Counted from the first letter of the stretch, positions 27,507 through 37,057 are shown. The stretch is 64,000 nucleotides of DNA from Syntrophus gentianae (GCF_900109885.1 NZ_FOBS01000011.1:1-64000), one strand, 5' to 3'. Notes: generated by a model not told the origin, from the sequence alone. Numbers and translations: made by a program.

Positions 27507-27788
27507 ATGAACAAGTCCGAACTCATCGAGGCTTTGAGTAAAAAAGAGGGTTTGACAGAAAAAAAAGCCATTGAGGTGATTAATCTGCTTTTTAAGGGTT
27601 TTACCGAGGAACTGCAGAATGGAGGACGAATAGAAATTCGTGGGTTTGGCAGCTTCGTTGTCAGAAACTATAATGCCTATACCGGGAGAAACCCAAAGAC
27701 GGGGAAAAATATCAAGGTGTCTCCGAAGAGATTGCCTTTTTTCAAGGTTGGCAAAGAACTCAAAGAGCGAGTTGATGGTAAAGAGTGA
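27507..27788 (+). CDS. HU/IHF family DNA-binding protein (first copy)
   Basis: Histone-like dimeric protein that bends DNA. The 93 residues begin MNKSELIEALSKKEGLTEKKA and have GGRIEIRGFGSFVVRNYNAY. The arm GRNPKTGKNIKV is the DNA-inserting beta ribbon with its conserved proline, and PFFKVGKELKERV closes the fold. The RGFGSF and PKRLPFFKVGKEL features look more like the IHF-type subunits than plain HU, but sequence alone does not settle it. AAGGGAGG precedes the start. It is a single-gene unit with its own promoter and terminator. A second family member is at 56.6 kb. Confidence 0.9.
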   Translation: MNKSELIEALSKKEGLTEKKAIEVINLLFKGFTEELQNGGRIEIRGFGSFVVRNYNAYTGRNPKTGKNIKVSPKRLPFFKVGKELKERVDGKE

Positions 27789-27855
27789 GCCTGTAAATTT
27801 AGTTTCAGGATGATCTAAGTAGGAAGATTTGAAATTGGCGTTTTTCGAACGCTTC

Positions 27856-27882
27856 AGGAGGCTGAAAACAGCCTCCTTTTTT
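27856..27882 (+). terminator. Intrinsic terminator after the HU gene
   Basis: AGGAGGCTG (27856-27864) and CAGCCTCCT (27869-27877) form a perfect 9-bp stem with an AAAA loop, followed by a run of T that runs into the end of the convergent radC gene. Confidence 0.85.
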
Positions 27883-28585
27883 ATTGCGAAAGGGGCATGA
27901 TTCCTTCTTCACGGAAGCTGAAAAATCTGTTTTCACCAATGATCAGGTGGTCATGTACAAGGATATCCAGAAGCCTTGCCGTCTCGGAGATGGTCCGCGT
28001 CAGGCGGATGTCAGCATCTGATGGTTTTACGAATCCTGAAGGATGGTTATGCACAAGGATCAACGCCGAAGATTTGTGAAGAAGCGCCTTTTCCAGCACC
28101 TGACGTGGGTAGACAATGGCCTGGTTCACAATTCCTTTTTGTAAGATTTCAAAGGCAATAACTCGGTTTTGCGTGTCGAGATACAGAACGCAGAAATTTT
28201 CATCCTTCAGTCCGCCCAGTGCTGTTTTGCAGAAATCAAGCAATTCACTCGTACAGGTAATCTGGGGTTTTTCTCTGACCTTTTCTTGAAGATAAAGCGC
28301 TCCAATTTCTATAACCAGTTTAAACAGGCCAGCGGCATGGAGACTGATGCCCCTTGTTTGGGTGAGATCTTTCAAATCAGCATCCAAAATGCCTTTAAGG
28401 GAACCGAAACGCCCCAGTAGATCCTTGGCCAGGATCTTGAGGTCTCTTCTAGGAATGGCATAGGAGAGAAGAAGCTCCACCACCTCGTAATCATGAAAGG
28501 ACTGAAGTCCGCACTCAAAGAATTTCTTTTTTAACCGCTGCCGGTGGCCGATATAGTGGGGGAGTGGAGTCGATGAAGGTTCCAT
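27881..28585 (-). CDS. radC: RadC family JAB/MPN metalloprotein
   Basis: RadC-type protein with an N-terminal helix-hairpin-helix part (LLSYAIPRRDLKILAKDLLG, about 40-65; LTQTRGISLHAAGLFKLV). Its JAB1/MPN metal domain has the zinc motif LVHNHPSGFVKPSDAD near residue 175 (HxH...S..D) and the upstream conserved FCVLYLDTQNRVI. The family was once linked to DNA repair, but the true role is unsettled. The length of 234 is typical. It is the last gene in a minus-strand run behind sodB, from which a terminator separates it. Confidence 0.92.
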   Translation of the reverse strand: MEPSSTPLPHYIGHRQRLKKKFFECGLQSFHDYEVVELLLSYAIPRRDLKILAKDLLGRFGSLKGILDADLKDLTQTRGISLHAAGLFKLVIEIGALYLQEKVREKPQITCTSELLDFCKTALGGLKDENFCVLYLDTQNRVIAFEILQKGIVNQAIVYPRQVLEKALLHKSSALILVHNHPSGFVKPSDADIRLTRTISETARLLDILVHDHLIIGENRFFSFREEGIMPLSQ

Positions 28586-28629
28586 ATATTCCGCTTTAAC
28601 GAAGATTCTGCCAAAAATGGGTTTCGCTC

Positions 28630-28683
28630 AAAAAAGAAGGCATCCCCGTCCTGAATGCAAATCTGTTTAGACAGGGATGCCTT
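28630..28683 (-). terminator. Intrinsic terminator after sodB
   Basis: On the minus strand AAGGCATCCC (complement of 28674-28683) pairs with its partner at 28637-28646 as a perfect 10-bp stem, and CTTTTTT follows. It lies just after the sodB stop and before the radC start, so radC is probably transcribed from its own promoter or by read-through. Confidence 0.75.
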
Positions 28684-28690
28684 TTGGTCT

Positions 28691-29284
28691 TTAACCAAGA
28701 AGGAAATTGACAAAATTCCAGTTAATCAATTTTTCAACAAAAGTGTTCAGATAATCAGCCCTGCGGTTCTGATAATCGAGATAATAGGCATGTTCCCATA
28801 CATCGACCGTCAAAAGTGGCTTCAGGCCATGGGCGATCGGAGTGTCCGCGTTGGCTGTCTTGACGATTTTGAGTTGATCCTTTTCCAGGACAAGCCACGC
28901 CCACCCACTGCCGAACTGGGTCATCCCGGCGTTTTTGAATTCCTCCGCGAATTTTTCAAAACTTCCCCATGTTGATTGAATTTTTGCAGCGATTGCGCCG
29001 GTTGCGGGTCCTCCGCCATTGGGCTGCATGCACTGCCAGTAAAAGCTGTGGTTCCAGACTTGAGCCACATTGTTGAAGATTCCAACTCTGGCTGCATCAC
29101 CGGCCGTTTTCAGGATGATCGATTCCAGACTTTCGTTGACGAGATCCGTCTCTGCAAGAAGCTTATTGGCATTGTCCACATAGGTCTTGTGGTGTTTGCC
29201 ATGATGAAAATCAAAGGTGTTCGAACTGATGTACGGTGCCAGTGCATCTTTGGCATAGGGTAAATCGGGCAGCAAAATGGACAT
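28691..29284 (-). CDS. sodB: Superoxide dismutase (Fe/Mn type)
   Basis: Converts superoxide into peroxide and oxygen. The metal ligands are visible: the histidine in FDFHHGKHH (about 26-32), WNHSFYW (about 77), and the aspartate and histidine of DVWEHAYYLDYQNRR (about 157-161). GPATGAIAAKI and WAWLV favour the iron form, but metal choice cannot be fixed by eye. The 197-residue length is normal. AAAGGAG is seven bases before the ATG. In an anaerobe it would protect Fe-S and radical enzymes such as NrdD and NrdG during brief oxygen exposure. No catalase or superoxide reductase gene is in the window. Confidence 0.95.
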   Translation of the reverse strand: MSILLPDLPYAKDALAPYISSNTFDFHHGKHHKTYVDNANKLLAETDLVNESLESIILKTAGDAARVGIFNNVAQVWNHSFYWQCMQPNGGGPATGAIAAKIQSTWGSFEKFAEEFKNAGMTQFGSGWAWLVLEKDQLKIVKTANADTPIAHGLKPLLTVDVWEHAYYLDYQNRRADYLNTFVEKLINWNFVNFLLG

Positions 29285-29387
29285 AACGTGTCTCCTTTCT
29301 AATGTTGTTGAATTCCAAAGGTTTTATTTGGGCTTTCAGGTCATCCTTTAAAAATTTCGGCATCATTTCTTCGCAGGAAGAATACCT

Positions 29388-30047
29388 CTAAGAGGATGCA
29401 AGCTCCAAAACTTTCATCACCAGATTTTCGATGCCTACCGCGACGTTCTTAATACTTGGCCCCAGCATGTAAGCCGGGGTTGTGACCAGCTTATGGGGTA
29501 AATCGACGCAGATCTCTTCGACGGTGGCGATACGATGTCTGCCGCCCATGGCTTCAATGGCGGAAGACATCTTGGAATCATCGCCGATCGTTACCTCGGG
29601 TTGAATACCGCTCAAGGCCTTGGTCAATGTTGCGGGTGCAATGCAAATGGCGCCGATGGGTTTGCCAGCCTGGACCATTTCGTTAAGGAGCCGTTTCACC
29701 TCGGGATGTACCTCGGCTTTCGTCCCCTTCACAGCAAAGTTGCTGAGGTTTTTTGCCGCGCCAAAACCGCCGGGTAGAATGATGCCATCCAGGTCCGCAG
29801 CGGTGAAATCCCGGATATTTTGAATGTTGCCTCGTGCGATCCTTGCCGATTCGACCAGAACATTTCTCTTTTCAGCCATCGGCTGGCCTGTCAGATGATT
29901 CAGGACATCGAGCTGATCCATATCGGGCGCCAGGCATAAGATGTCCGCTCCTGCCTTGTCCAGGTAGAGAAGTGTCAGTACCGCTTCATGAATTTCCGCT
30001 CCGTCGTATACGCCGCACCCTGACAGCAGAACACCGATTTTAGCCAT
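29388..30047 (-). CDS. elbB: ElbB-type DJ-1/PfpI family protein
   Basis: Member of the DJ-1/PfpI superfamily closest to ElbB (YhbL), described as a glyoxalase-like protein tied to isoprenoid metabolism. The N-terminus KIGVLLSGCGVYDGAEIHEA and the block DFTAADLDGIILPGGFGAAKNLSNFA near residues 78-104 are characteristic. The nucleophile elbow reads AICIAPA, with the conserved cysteine near 136. The 219-residue length fits. AAGGAAGG precedes the start. It lies upstream of sodB with a 103-bp gap and downstream of priA; a stress role alongside sodB would be inference only. Confidence 0.88.
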   Translation of the reverse strand: MAKIGVLLSGCGVYDGAEIHEAVLTLLYLDKAGADILCLAPDMDQLDVLNHLTGQPMAEKRNVLVESARIARGNIQNIRDFTAADLDGIILPGGFGAAKNLSNFAVKGTKAEVHPEVKRLLNEMVQAGKPIGAICIAPATLTKALSGIQPEVTIGDDSKMSSAIEAMGGRHRIATVEEICVDLPHKLVTTPAYMLGPSIKNVAVGIENLVMKVLELASS

Positions 30048-30156
30048 ATTCCTTCCTTTCCTGCCTCGATGGCAAGAGTTTTTTGGGAAAGATTAAAAGA
30101 GAAGAATTCTTATCGTGCAATAATTTAATCAAAAGAGTGGAGTGTGTCAATTCAAA

Positions 30157-32580
30157 TTACATGAAGCTGAAGGGGTCTATATCCACCTGAATATCCAGAG
30201 TCCCGTTCTTATCGGAACTCGTCAGATGGCGGGCCAGGGAATGAAGGGCATGGAGATTTTCGCTTTTAAGAAGAATCTGCCAGCGATATCGATTCTTTAT
30301 TCGTGAAATGGGAGCTTCAGCGGGTCCGATGATCTCCACCACTGGAAAAGAGCCAGATTCCTTTTGTTTCCAATTCCTTGCCCTGCGTCCAAGCTCTTCA
30401 GCCTCCATGCGCCCACGATCCTCCTTCAGGCTGGAGAGCTGAAGATTGATCAAACGGGAAAAGGGGGGATAGTCCAGGGATTTTCGTATTTCAAGTTCAT
30501 CTTCGATAAAACCAAGATAATCGTGATATTTTGCCCTCAAAATGGCGTAGTGGTCAGGGTTGAATGTCTGAATGACGACGTATCCCTTTTCACTGCCTCG
30601 CCCCCCCCTTCCCGACACCTGTGTCAACAGCTGGAAGGTTCTTTCCGCGGCTCGGAAATCCGGAAGATTAAGGGAGGTATCGGCGGAGATGACGCCGACA
30701 AGCGTTACCTTTGAAAAATCATGTCCTTTCGTGATCATCTGTGTTCCGATGAGAAGATCGTACTCCCCCCGTTCGAAAGCCTTGAGAATTCGAGTATGGG
30801 CTCCTCTGCGAACGGTGGTGTCCCGGTCCATTCTGGCGGTCCGGATGTCAGGAAAAGCTTTTGTGATCTCATTTTCCAGACGCTCCGTTCCGGCGCCATA
30901 AAATGAAATGTGCCGTCCTTTGCATTTAGGACAGAAAGAGGGGATGGAAACGGAATAATCGCAGTAATGACAGCGCAGTTGATTCGCTTTGGCATGAAGG
31001 GTAAGGGAAACGGCACAATTGGGACAGGAAAAAGAGGAGCCGCAGTCCGGACAGAAAAGAAAGGTATGATAACCCCTCCTGTTCAGAAAAAGGAGCGCCT
31101 GCCTGCCTTCAAGGTAAGTTTTCCTCAGGGCCGTTACCAGCCTTTCGGAGAGCACGGGAATTTGACCCGTCTTGTCCTGCTGCGTCTTCATGTCGACTAT
31201 TTCGACTTCCGGAAGCGGACGGTTCTCGATCCGGGAGGGTAACAACAGGTAAGCATATTTCCCCTGGCGTGCCGAATAAAAGGTGCGGATGTCCGGAGTC
31301 GCCGAACCCAGGACAACGACGGCAGATTGCATCTTGCCACGGACAACGGCCAGGTCACGGGCGGAGTAACGCATCCGTACGTCCTGTTTATAGGATGGGT
31401 CATGCTCCTCATCGACGATGATCAGTCTCAGTTTGACAAGAGGGGCAAAAATCGCCGAACGGGCGCCGACGACCAGACGTATTTCTCCTTTCTGGATGCG
31501 GCGCCAGTAATCATATCGAATTCCCTGGGCAATATCGCTGTGAAGAACGGCAATTTCTTCCCTTGGGAAGCGCTGTTGGACACGGGAAATCAATTGAGGC
31601 GTCAAGGCGATTTCCGGTACCAGATAGACCGCTCCGTCACCGGCAGCGAGCACATTTTCGATGGCGGAGAAGTAAACCTCGGTCTTCCCGCTGCCCGTTA
31701 CGCCATGGAGAAGGTAGGTCAAGAACTGCTTTGACTCAATTCGGCCCTTCAGAGTTCTGCAGGCGGTAACCTGGTCATCATTCAGAAGGAAGGTCTTATC
31801 GGTTTGATTTTCTGAATGTTCCCTGGATAGACGGTACACTTCCCTTTCGGTCAGGGAAAAAACGCCTTTGTCAAGGAGCTGGCGAACGATTGGGGAAGAA
31901 GACTTGAAGACCGTGCGAAGTTCCCTGATACGGACCATTCCTTTTTCTTTCAGGTAAGAAACTATTTCCTGTTGGCGCGGCGAAAGATGCGGATTAGAAG
32001 AGCCGACCACTGCAAGGCTGACCCATTGCTCCATTTTTTTTTGAATAAGGGGCTTTTTCAGGCATTCCTCGAGAATCACTCGCTTTGATGAAACAAGGGC
32101 GTCAAGATCTTTCCGGATCGGGCCATTCTTGAAAAGGTTCTGCAGACGCTTCGAGGAGATTCCCTTTGGAGAAGCTTCCAGCAAATCCAGAATACTCTGC
32201 TGCCTTTCCGGAAGCGGTTCAGAAAGAGAAAACGAGGTTCTCTCGGCCTTATAGATTCGGTCAGACATCAAGTCGATGCCGCCTGGAAGGATTTCATGAA
32301 GGGCTTTGCCGAGGGGATAGTGGTAATAGGAAGCCGCCCAGGAATAAAAAGAAAGATCATCGGGAGTAAAGAGAGGGTCCGTATCAAGGATGTCTATTAT
32401 ATCGCGGATGTTCTCGATATCCGGGATATCGAGAAAGCCGATGATGTATCCGGTCAGCTGCCGTCGACCGAAGGGAACAAGCGCCCGTTTCCCGATGGAG
32501 GAAAACATCCGGAGGTTCTCCGGCACCGAATAGGTGAAAGAGACGTCCATCGGAAGATTAATTGCGATTTTAACATACAT
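30157..32580 (-). CDS. priA: Primosomal protein N' (replication restart helicase PriA)
   Basis: 3'-5' helicase that reloads the replisome at stalled forks. The N-terminal fork-binding part starts YVKIAINLPMDVSFTYSVP. The helicase core has Walker A HGVTGSGKTEVYF (about residue 290), Walker B IVDEEHDPSYKQ, and VVLGSATPDIRT. Between them and the last motifs lie eight zinc-binding cysteines (FCPDCGSSFSCPNC, LRCHYCDYS, FCPKC). MITKGHDFSKVTLVGV and VSGRGGRGSEKG complete the core. The 807-residue length is usual. Confidence 0.96.
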   Translation of the reverse strand: MYVKIAINLPMDVSFTYSVPENLRMFSSIGKRALVPFGRRQLTGYIIGFLDIPDIENIRDIIDILDTDPLFTPDDLSFYSWAASYYHYPLGKALHEILPGGIDLMSDRIYKAERTSFSLSEPLPERQQSILDLLEASPKGISSKRLQNLFKNGPIRKDLDALVSSKRVILEECLKKPLIQKKMEQWVSLAVVGSSNPHLSPRQQEIVSYLKEKGMVRIRELRTVFKSSSPIVRQLLDKGVFSLTEREVYRLSREHSENQTDKTFLLNDDQVTACRTLKGRIESKQFLTYLLHGVTGSGKTEVYFSAIENVLAAGDGAVYLVPEIALTPQLISRVQQRFPREEIAVLHSDIAQGIRYDYWRRIQKGEIRLVVGARSAIFAPLVKLRLIIVDEEHDPSYKQDVRMRYSARDLAVVRGKMQSAVVVLGSATPDIRTFYSARQGKYAYLLLPSRIENRPLPEVEIVDMKTQQDKTGQIPVLSERLVTALRKTYLEGRQALLFLNRRGYHTFLFCPDCGSSFSCPNCAVSLTLHAKANQLRCHYCDYSVSIPSFCPKCKGRHISFYGAGTERLENEITKAFPDIRTARMDRDTTVRRGAHTRILKAFERGEYDLLIGTQMITKGHDFSKVTLVGVISADTSLNLPDFRAAERTFQLLTQVSGRGGRGSEKGYVVIQTFNPDHYAILRAKYHDYLGFIEDELEIRKSLDYPPFSRLINLQLSSLKEDRGRMEAEELGRRARNWKQKESGSFPVVEIIGPAEAPISRIKNRYRWQILLKSENLHALHSLARHLTSSDKNGTLDIQVDIDPFSFM

Positions 32581-32839
32581 AAACGGGCAAGAAGGGAAGG
32601 GATGTAATAGGGATAAGAAAAAAGGAAAACTCCAATTTCCAGATTAAGGAGGCTCTATCCTGCTTTATAATCGGCGTTTCAATATCTCTCTGAAGTATGC
32701 CTGAGCCCGCCCGGGCCTTTCCACCTTAACCGTCTCTTTAGATTTGAAATTGGAATATTGTTCAAAGAAGTCAGAAGAGCGGGTGATTGATCCTGCAAAA
32801 TAAGGTATGCGACAAAAAACTCTGGTAAACCCCTCAGGG

Positions 32840-33208
32840 TCATTCCCCTTTAAGTTTCTCCATTTTCTCCTGCCTGGTCTTGCAATCGATGCAAAGGGTC
32901 GTCACCGGTCTGGCCACAAGTCGTTTCTCGGAAATCGGTCCCCCGCAGACGTCGCATACGCCGAACTCTCCGTCATCAATGCGCTTGATGGCCTCCTGCA
33001 TCTTGGCAATCAGCCTTCTTTCCCGGTCACGCATTCTCAGTTCAAAATTTCGGTCGGATTCCAGGGAAGCCCTGTCTGTTGGATCCGGATAATTTTCCTT
33101 GCTGTCCGTCATATCGGCGACAGTCTTTTCGGCATCCTCAAGTAACTCATTGATCTTCTGGTTCAGCAGTCTACGAAAGAAATCAAGCTTTTCGGACGAT
33201 AGAGTCAT
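32840..33208 (-). CDS. dksA: DksA/TraR family zinc-finger RNA polymerase regulator
   Basis: Binds the secondary channel of RNA polymerase and works with ppGpp in the stringent response. A coiled-coil region (about 10-75) with DPTDRASLESDR precedes the four-cysteine zinc finger CDVCGGPISEKRLVARPVTT, ending CIDC (about 83-108). The coil-tip acidic residues typical of E. coli DksA (two aspartates) are not clearly placed here, so it may be one of the related deltaproteobacterial paralogs. It has 122 residues. AAGGT precedes the start. The 259-bp gap toward priA holds no gene I can support. Confidence 0.9.
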   Translation of the reverse strand: MTLSSEKLDFFRRLLNQKINELLEDAEKTVADMTDSKENYPDPTDRASLESDRNFELRMRDRERRLIAKMQEAIKRIDDGEFGVCDVCGGPISEKRLVARPVTTLCIDCKTRQEKMEKLKGE

Positions 33209-33308
33209 TTCACTTACCTTAAACTTATCTCAATTTGGTGATGATGGAGACGTCAAAATTATCGGAAACGCAGTTTGTACACAAATCGATCAAATTTGTA
33301 AAGGAAAA

Positions 33309-33794
33309 TTATGCCTTTTCTCCGTAAACCATTAAAATCTTTTCCACAATGTTTGTTGTGGAAGCGCCCGGAATTTCTGGGATAATAGCCACGCTTCCAC
33401 CCCAGCTTCTCACTTCCTCCCGGCCGACCACCTGATCTTCCGCCCAGTCTCCGCCTTTGATAAGAACATCCGGTTTCAGATAAAGAATAAGTTTCAGGGG
33501 GGTTGTTTCGTCGAAAATCGTGACATAATCGACGAACTCCAGGCAGGAAAGGAGATCCGCCCGTTCGTCCTCCGGTATCAGGGGCCTCTTTTCCCCCTTG
33601 ATTTTACGGACGGAGGCGTCACTGTTCAAGGCTAGAACAAGGACATCTCCCTTTTCACGTGCCTGCCGAAGATATCGGGTATGTCCGACGTGGAGAATAT
33701 CGAAACAACCGTTCGTGAAGGCGATTTTCTTCCCTTCCCGGCGAAGTTCGTCAAGGGTCCTTTTCAGGTTTTCCCAATCGAGTATTTTGCCCAT
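33309..33794 (-). CDS. rfaE2: D-glycero-beta-D-manno-heptose 1-phosphate adenylyltransferase
   Basis: Makes ADP-heptose for the LPS inner core. This is the stand-alone nucleotidyltransferase half; the kinase half that is fused in HldE of enterobacteria is absent here and must lie elsewhere. The nucleotidyl-transfer motif FTNGCFDILHVGHTRYL (about 25-41) has HxGH. ALNSDASVRKIKGEKRP and KPDVLIKGGDW are typical of the family. The length of 161 agrees with the one-domain form. It sits between dksA and comF on the same strand. Confidence 0.93.
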   Translation of the reverse strand: MGKILDWENLKRTLDELRREGKKIAFTNGCFDILHVGHTRYLRQAREKGDVLVLALNSDASVRKIKGEKRPLIPEDERADLLSCLEFVDYVTIFDETTPLKLILYLKPDVLIKGGDWAEDQVVGREEVRSWGGSVAIIPEIPGASTTNIVEKILMVYGEKA

Positions 33795-33876
33795 TTTTAA
33801 AAGATCTCCAAAAAAGCATTATGAAAGTTTGTTCTAAAGAGCCAACCCGGAAGTCATTGGAAAGTAAGAGAGATCG

Positions 33877-34596
33877 TCAGGCCCGTGCTACGGTTGCCAC
33901 CGCCACCGACTTCGCGCCACCCTCAAGGAGAACGCGGGAACATTCCCTGACGGTGCTTCCTGTCGTATAAACATCGTCTATCAGCAGTATCCGTGAATTC
34001 GCGATTTGATCTCTGCGGACGCATTCAAAGGCTTCCCGGACATTTGTCTCCCGCTGTTTCCGACCCAGACCAATCTGCGGATCGGTATGGACGCGTCGCT
34101 TCAGGGACTGAAAATCGAGGGGAAGAGAAAAATCCCGGGCCATTGCCCTGGCGAGAATCAGAGACTGGTTGAATCCCCGTTTCCTCAGGCGCTTCTTGTG
34201 CAGCGGAACAGGAATAATCCGGTCGTAATCCCCGAAAGGGAGGAGATTTGCGACATGGGCCGAAAGGATCTTTCCCAGGACAACGCCAGCCGGGATTTTA
34301 CGCTGATATTTCAAGGCATGGATGGCTTCCATAAGGACGGAATCGTATCGCCCCACGGAACGACATATTTCAAAAGGAGGCGCTGAAACGGTGCATCGGT
34401 GACAGATGTTGGAACTCTGAACGCCGGCAGGTAGGGGAGAACCGCAGATTTGACAGAAAGGAGGGAATAGAAAGCTGATCCGCGTCTGACAGTCCGGGCA
34501 GAAGCCCTGCTCCTCGCCGGAAATCAGCAAGTTTTGGCAGGACAGGCAACGGGGAGGGAAGAGAAGATCGAAGATAGCCTTGAAGAAAGAATTCAA
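33877..34596 (-). CDS. comF: ComF family phosphoribosyltransferase-like protein
   Basis: ComF family protein, tied to DNA uptake in competent bacteria but widespread elsewhere with an unclear role. The N-terminus has a cysteine-rich zinc ribbon (RCLSCQNLL, FCPDCQTR, FCQICGSPLP, ICHRC; about 16-70). The C-terminus has the phosphoribosyltransferase fold with PRPP loop ILLIDDVYTTGSTVRE near residue 203. RKRGFNQSLILARAMA is family-typical. The start codon is TTG directly after the rsfS stop; no earlier ATG is better. No other competence genes are in the window. Confidence 0.9.
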   Translation of the reverse strand: MNSFFKAIFDLLFPPRCLSCQNLLISGEEQGFCPDCQTRISFLFPPFCQICGSPLPAGVQSSNICHRCTVSAPPFEICRSVGRYDSVLMEAIHALKYQRKIPAGVVLGKILSAHVANLLPFGDYDRIIPVPLHKKRLRKRGFNQSLILARAMARDFSLPLDFQSLKRRVHTDPQIGLGRKQRETNVREAFECVRRDQIANSRILLIDDVYTTGSTVRECSRVLLEGGAKSVAVATVARA

Positions 34597-34598
34597 GA

Positions 34599-34955
34599 TT
34601 ACATCCCGTTGCTTAAACTGTTCAGTTCCGTGGCTTCGTCCGGGATTTCCATCCGGGGCACGTCGTCCCAGAGACGTTCCAGATCGTAAAACTCCCGTAC
34701 CGGCTGATGAAAAATGTGGACGATGACGTCAGCGTAATCGAGAAGGATCCATTTACCGGCGCTTTCCCCTTCCACACCCAGGGGATGGATTCCGGATTTT
34801 TTCATCCGTTCCTGGACAGAACCTGCAATTGCCTGCACCTGACGATCCGATGTGCCGTCACAGATGACAAAATAATCCGTAAAAGCGGATATTTCCTTGA
34901 CATTGAGGATCACCAGCCGCCCGGCTTTTTTTTCCAGAATGGCATTGACGATCAT
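34599..34955 (-). CDS. rsfS: Ribosomal silencing factor RsfS
   Basis: Binds L14 on the 50S subunit and keeps subunits apart when nutrients run low. The 118 residues show KKAGRLVILNVKEISAFTDYFVICDG, SDRQVQAIAGSVQERMK and WILLDYADVIVHIFHQPVREFYDLERLW, which is the whole conserved family core. It ends two bases before the comF start on the minus strand. nadD and proA, common neighbours elsewhere, are not here. Confidence 0.95.
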   Translation of the reverse strand: MIVNAILEKKAGRLVILNVKEISAFTDYFVICDGTSDRQVQAIAGSVQERMKKSGIHPLGVEGESAGKWILLDYADVIVHIFHQPVREFYDLERLWDDVPRMEIPDEATELNSLSNGM

Positions 34956-35121
34956 CAGGACCTTCGACCTTGAATCCGGTTCGTTGTCTTTGTTAATAAT
35001 GGAAAATGGCCCTCCTTCATTTAACGGAAAAAGCTGAAAAGATGAAATTTAAGTAACAAAACCGAACTGAACTGTCAATTGGTAATTGGCGGGAATATGA
35101 CGTTGTGCAAAAGGTATTGTT

Positions 35122-35934
35122 GTGATATCGGTAACCATTATGGGCAATATTCTAAACTATTTGCAGGTTCACATCCCCATCAGCATGCTTCTGGGGGACT
35201 TTCTGGATCGGATCATCGCGAACGGCATTTCCCCGGAAATCGGATTCAACTACGCCATTTTAGATTCAACGGGGAAAGATAAGTTCTCAGAGGTTGCCGA
35301 TCGCCTTGTCGATGCGGGACTGAAGGTCACCTTTCATGCGCCATTCATGGATCTGCGGCCGGGTGCCGTTGATCCCCGTATCCGTGAGGTATCCAGAGAC
35401 CGTCTTTTGCAGGTATTCGAACTGGTTCCCCTTTTTCATCCGCTGAGCGTTGTTTGTCATCCTTCCTTCGATGCTCGGTATTACGTCTCAACAGAGGAAG
35501 AGTGGCTGCGGAACAGCCTGGAAACCTGGCAGTCCTTTGCAGATCTGGCAGCAGAGATGGACACGATGGTCGCTCTGGAAAATGTCTACGAAGAAACCCC
35601 GCGGCAGTTCGTTTCTCTCCTGACTTCCCTGGATCGTCCCTCGCTTAGGTTCTGTTTCGACACCGGTCATTATAATGCCTTTTCCGATGCGCCTCTGGAA
35701 GACTGGCTGACGGAATTGGGCGATCATCTGGGAGAGGTTCATCTTCATGATAACGATGGACGCCGGGATACGCATCTCCCGGTAGGGGAGGGGGGGTTCC
35801 CCTTTGACCGACTCTTTCACTTTCTTAAGGAGCTGCCCCAAAAGCCGATCCTGACTCTGGAGGCTCATTCGGAGGCTCATTTTCTTAAAACAGTGGAAAC
35901 ACTCCGGCAAAACCGCCTTTTCGGGTTGTTGTGA
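35122..35934 (+). CDS. Sugar phosphate isomerase/epimerase-like TIM barrel protein
   Basis: Xylose-isomerase-type TIM barrel (AP endonuclease 2 superfamily). Seen: KVTFHAPFMDLRPGA near residue 73, VVCHPSF near 113, ALENVYEETP near 150 with the metal glutamate, CFDTGHYNAF near 181, VHLHDNDGRRDTHLPVGEG near 208, and LTLEAHSE near 247. These give the His, Glu and Asp ligands of the barrel. The substrate cannot be read from sequence. The start is GTG at 35122 with AAAGG upstream; ATG at 35140 is the alternative. It is followed by a pair of ABC permeases, but no functional link is evident. Confidence 0.8.
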   Translation: MISVTIMGNILNYLQVHIPISMLLGDFLDRIIANGISPEIGFNYAILDSTGKDKFSEVADRLVDAGLKVTFHAPFMDLRPGAVDPRIREVSRDRLLQVFELVPLFHPLSVVCHPSFDARYYVSTEEEWLRNSLETWQSFADLAAEMDTMVALENVYEETPRQFVSLLTSLDRPSLRFCFDTGHYNAFSDAPLEDWLTELGDHLGEVHLHDNDGRRDTHLPVGEGGFPFDRLFHFLKELPQKPILTLEAHSEAHFLKTVETLRQNRLFGLL

Positions 35935-36082
35935 ATTTCTGCGGCATGTCAATGGGTAAAATAGCGAAAAAAGAGAGGGGCGTCACCGTGCCGGAAACAC
36001 ATCACAGCTGCGGCGGCATCACCTTGAAAGAAGATCGAGAAATGGCGGCTTTGGGGAATGCAGGTCTGGAAGGAGGGAGGTC

Positions 36083-37057
36083 GTGCTCCGGTACATATTG
36101 AAACGCCTGCTTTTCATGATCCCTCTGCTGATCGGAATTTCGATCATCTGTTTTGTCGTAATGCACCTTGCCCCCGGCCTGCCCACCGATCTGGAAACAC
36201 AGATGAATCCGAGAGCTTCAGCAGAAGCCAGAGAGAGACTGAAAGCCCTTTATGATCTGGATAAACCCCTTCATCAGCAGTATCTGATCTGGGCGAAAAA
36301 GCTTCTCGTTTTTGACCTGGGGACCTCGTTTTCCGCCGATCACCGTCCTGTGGCGGACAAGATCATGGAAAGGCTTCCAATCACAATTACCTTGAATGTC
36401 CTTTCCCTGCTGATGATTTTCCTGATCGCCATCCCTCTTGGCGTACTTTCCGCAGTCCATCAGGATTCCCTTTTTGACCGGATTACCAGCCTCCTTGTGT
36501 TTATCGGCTTTGCCACACCTACCTTCTGGCTTGCCCTCCTGCTCATGATCTTCTTCGGTATTCAACTCGGCTGGCTTCCCGTTTCCGGGATCCGTTCTCT
36601 TAATTATGAATATCTATTGCCGGGGGCAGCGCTCCTTGATTTCGGCAAACATCTGATTCTTCCCGTTTTCCTGTCCGCCTTCGGCGGTCTTGCCGGACTG
36701 TCCCGCTACATGCGGGCCAATATGCTGGAGGTGATCCGTCAGGATTACATCATGACGGCGCGGGCAAAAGGGTTGAGGGAAAGAACCGTCATCTACAAGC
36801 ATGCCCTGCGAAACGCCCTTCTGCCGGTCATCACGATCCTGGGGCTGTCCGTGCCCGGTCTGATCGGCGGGAGTGTGATCTTTGAGACGATATTCGCCAT
36901 CCCCGGCATGGGCCAGCTATTTTACATGTCCGTTATGGCCCGGGATTATCCAACGGTGATGGGTATCCTCTTTATCGGCGCCATTCTGACCTTGATTGGC
37001 AACCTGCTGGCTGATGTCGGTTACGCCCTGGCCGATCCCCGGATTCGGGTGTCCTGA
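36083..37057 (+). CDS. Peptide/nickel-type ABC transporter permease (DppB-like)
   Basis: Inner-membrane subunit of a peptide- or nickel-type importer. It starts with GTG behind GGAGGGAGG and reads [20 protein letters not shown], the usual DppB opening. Six helices are predicted. The ATPase-coupling EAA loop [20 protein letters not shown] and [20 protein letters not shown] is intact near residues 213-255. The length of 324 is normal. Its partner permease follows after 15 bp. Binding-protein and ATPase genes are not adjacent, so the complete transporter must draw on genes elsewhere. Confidence 0.9.
   Translation: MLRYILKRLLFMIPLLIGISIICFVVMHLAPGLPTDLETQMNPRASAEARERLKALYDLDKPLHQQYLIWAKKLLVFDLGTSFSADHRPVADKIMERLPITITLNVLSLLMIFLIAIPLGVLSAVHQDSLFDRITSLLVFIGFATPTFWLALLLMIFFGIQLGWLPVSGIRSLNYEYLLPGAALLDFGKHLILPVFLSAFGGLAGLSRYMRANMLEVIRQDYIMTARAKGLRERTVIYKHALRNALLPVITILGLSVPGLIGGSVIFETIFAIPGMGQLFYMSVMARDYPTVMGILFIGAILTLIGNLLADVGYALADPRIRVS

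Noticed and set aside
32665-32850. Protein-like open frame on the minus strand between dksA and priA, ending KRRL
   Set aside because: It has no ATG and no ribosome site, and it overlaps the dksA end in another frame. It reads well but cannot be supported as a gene.
35946-36101. A 51-codon frame before the DppB-like permease containing THHSCGG
   Set aside because: No ribosome site and no recognised family; it overlaps the permease start. It may be chance.
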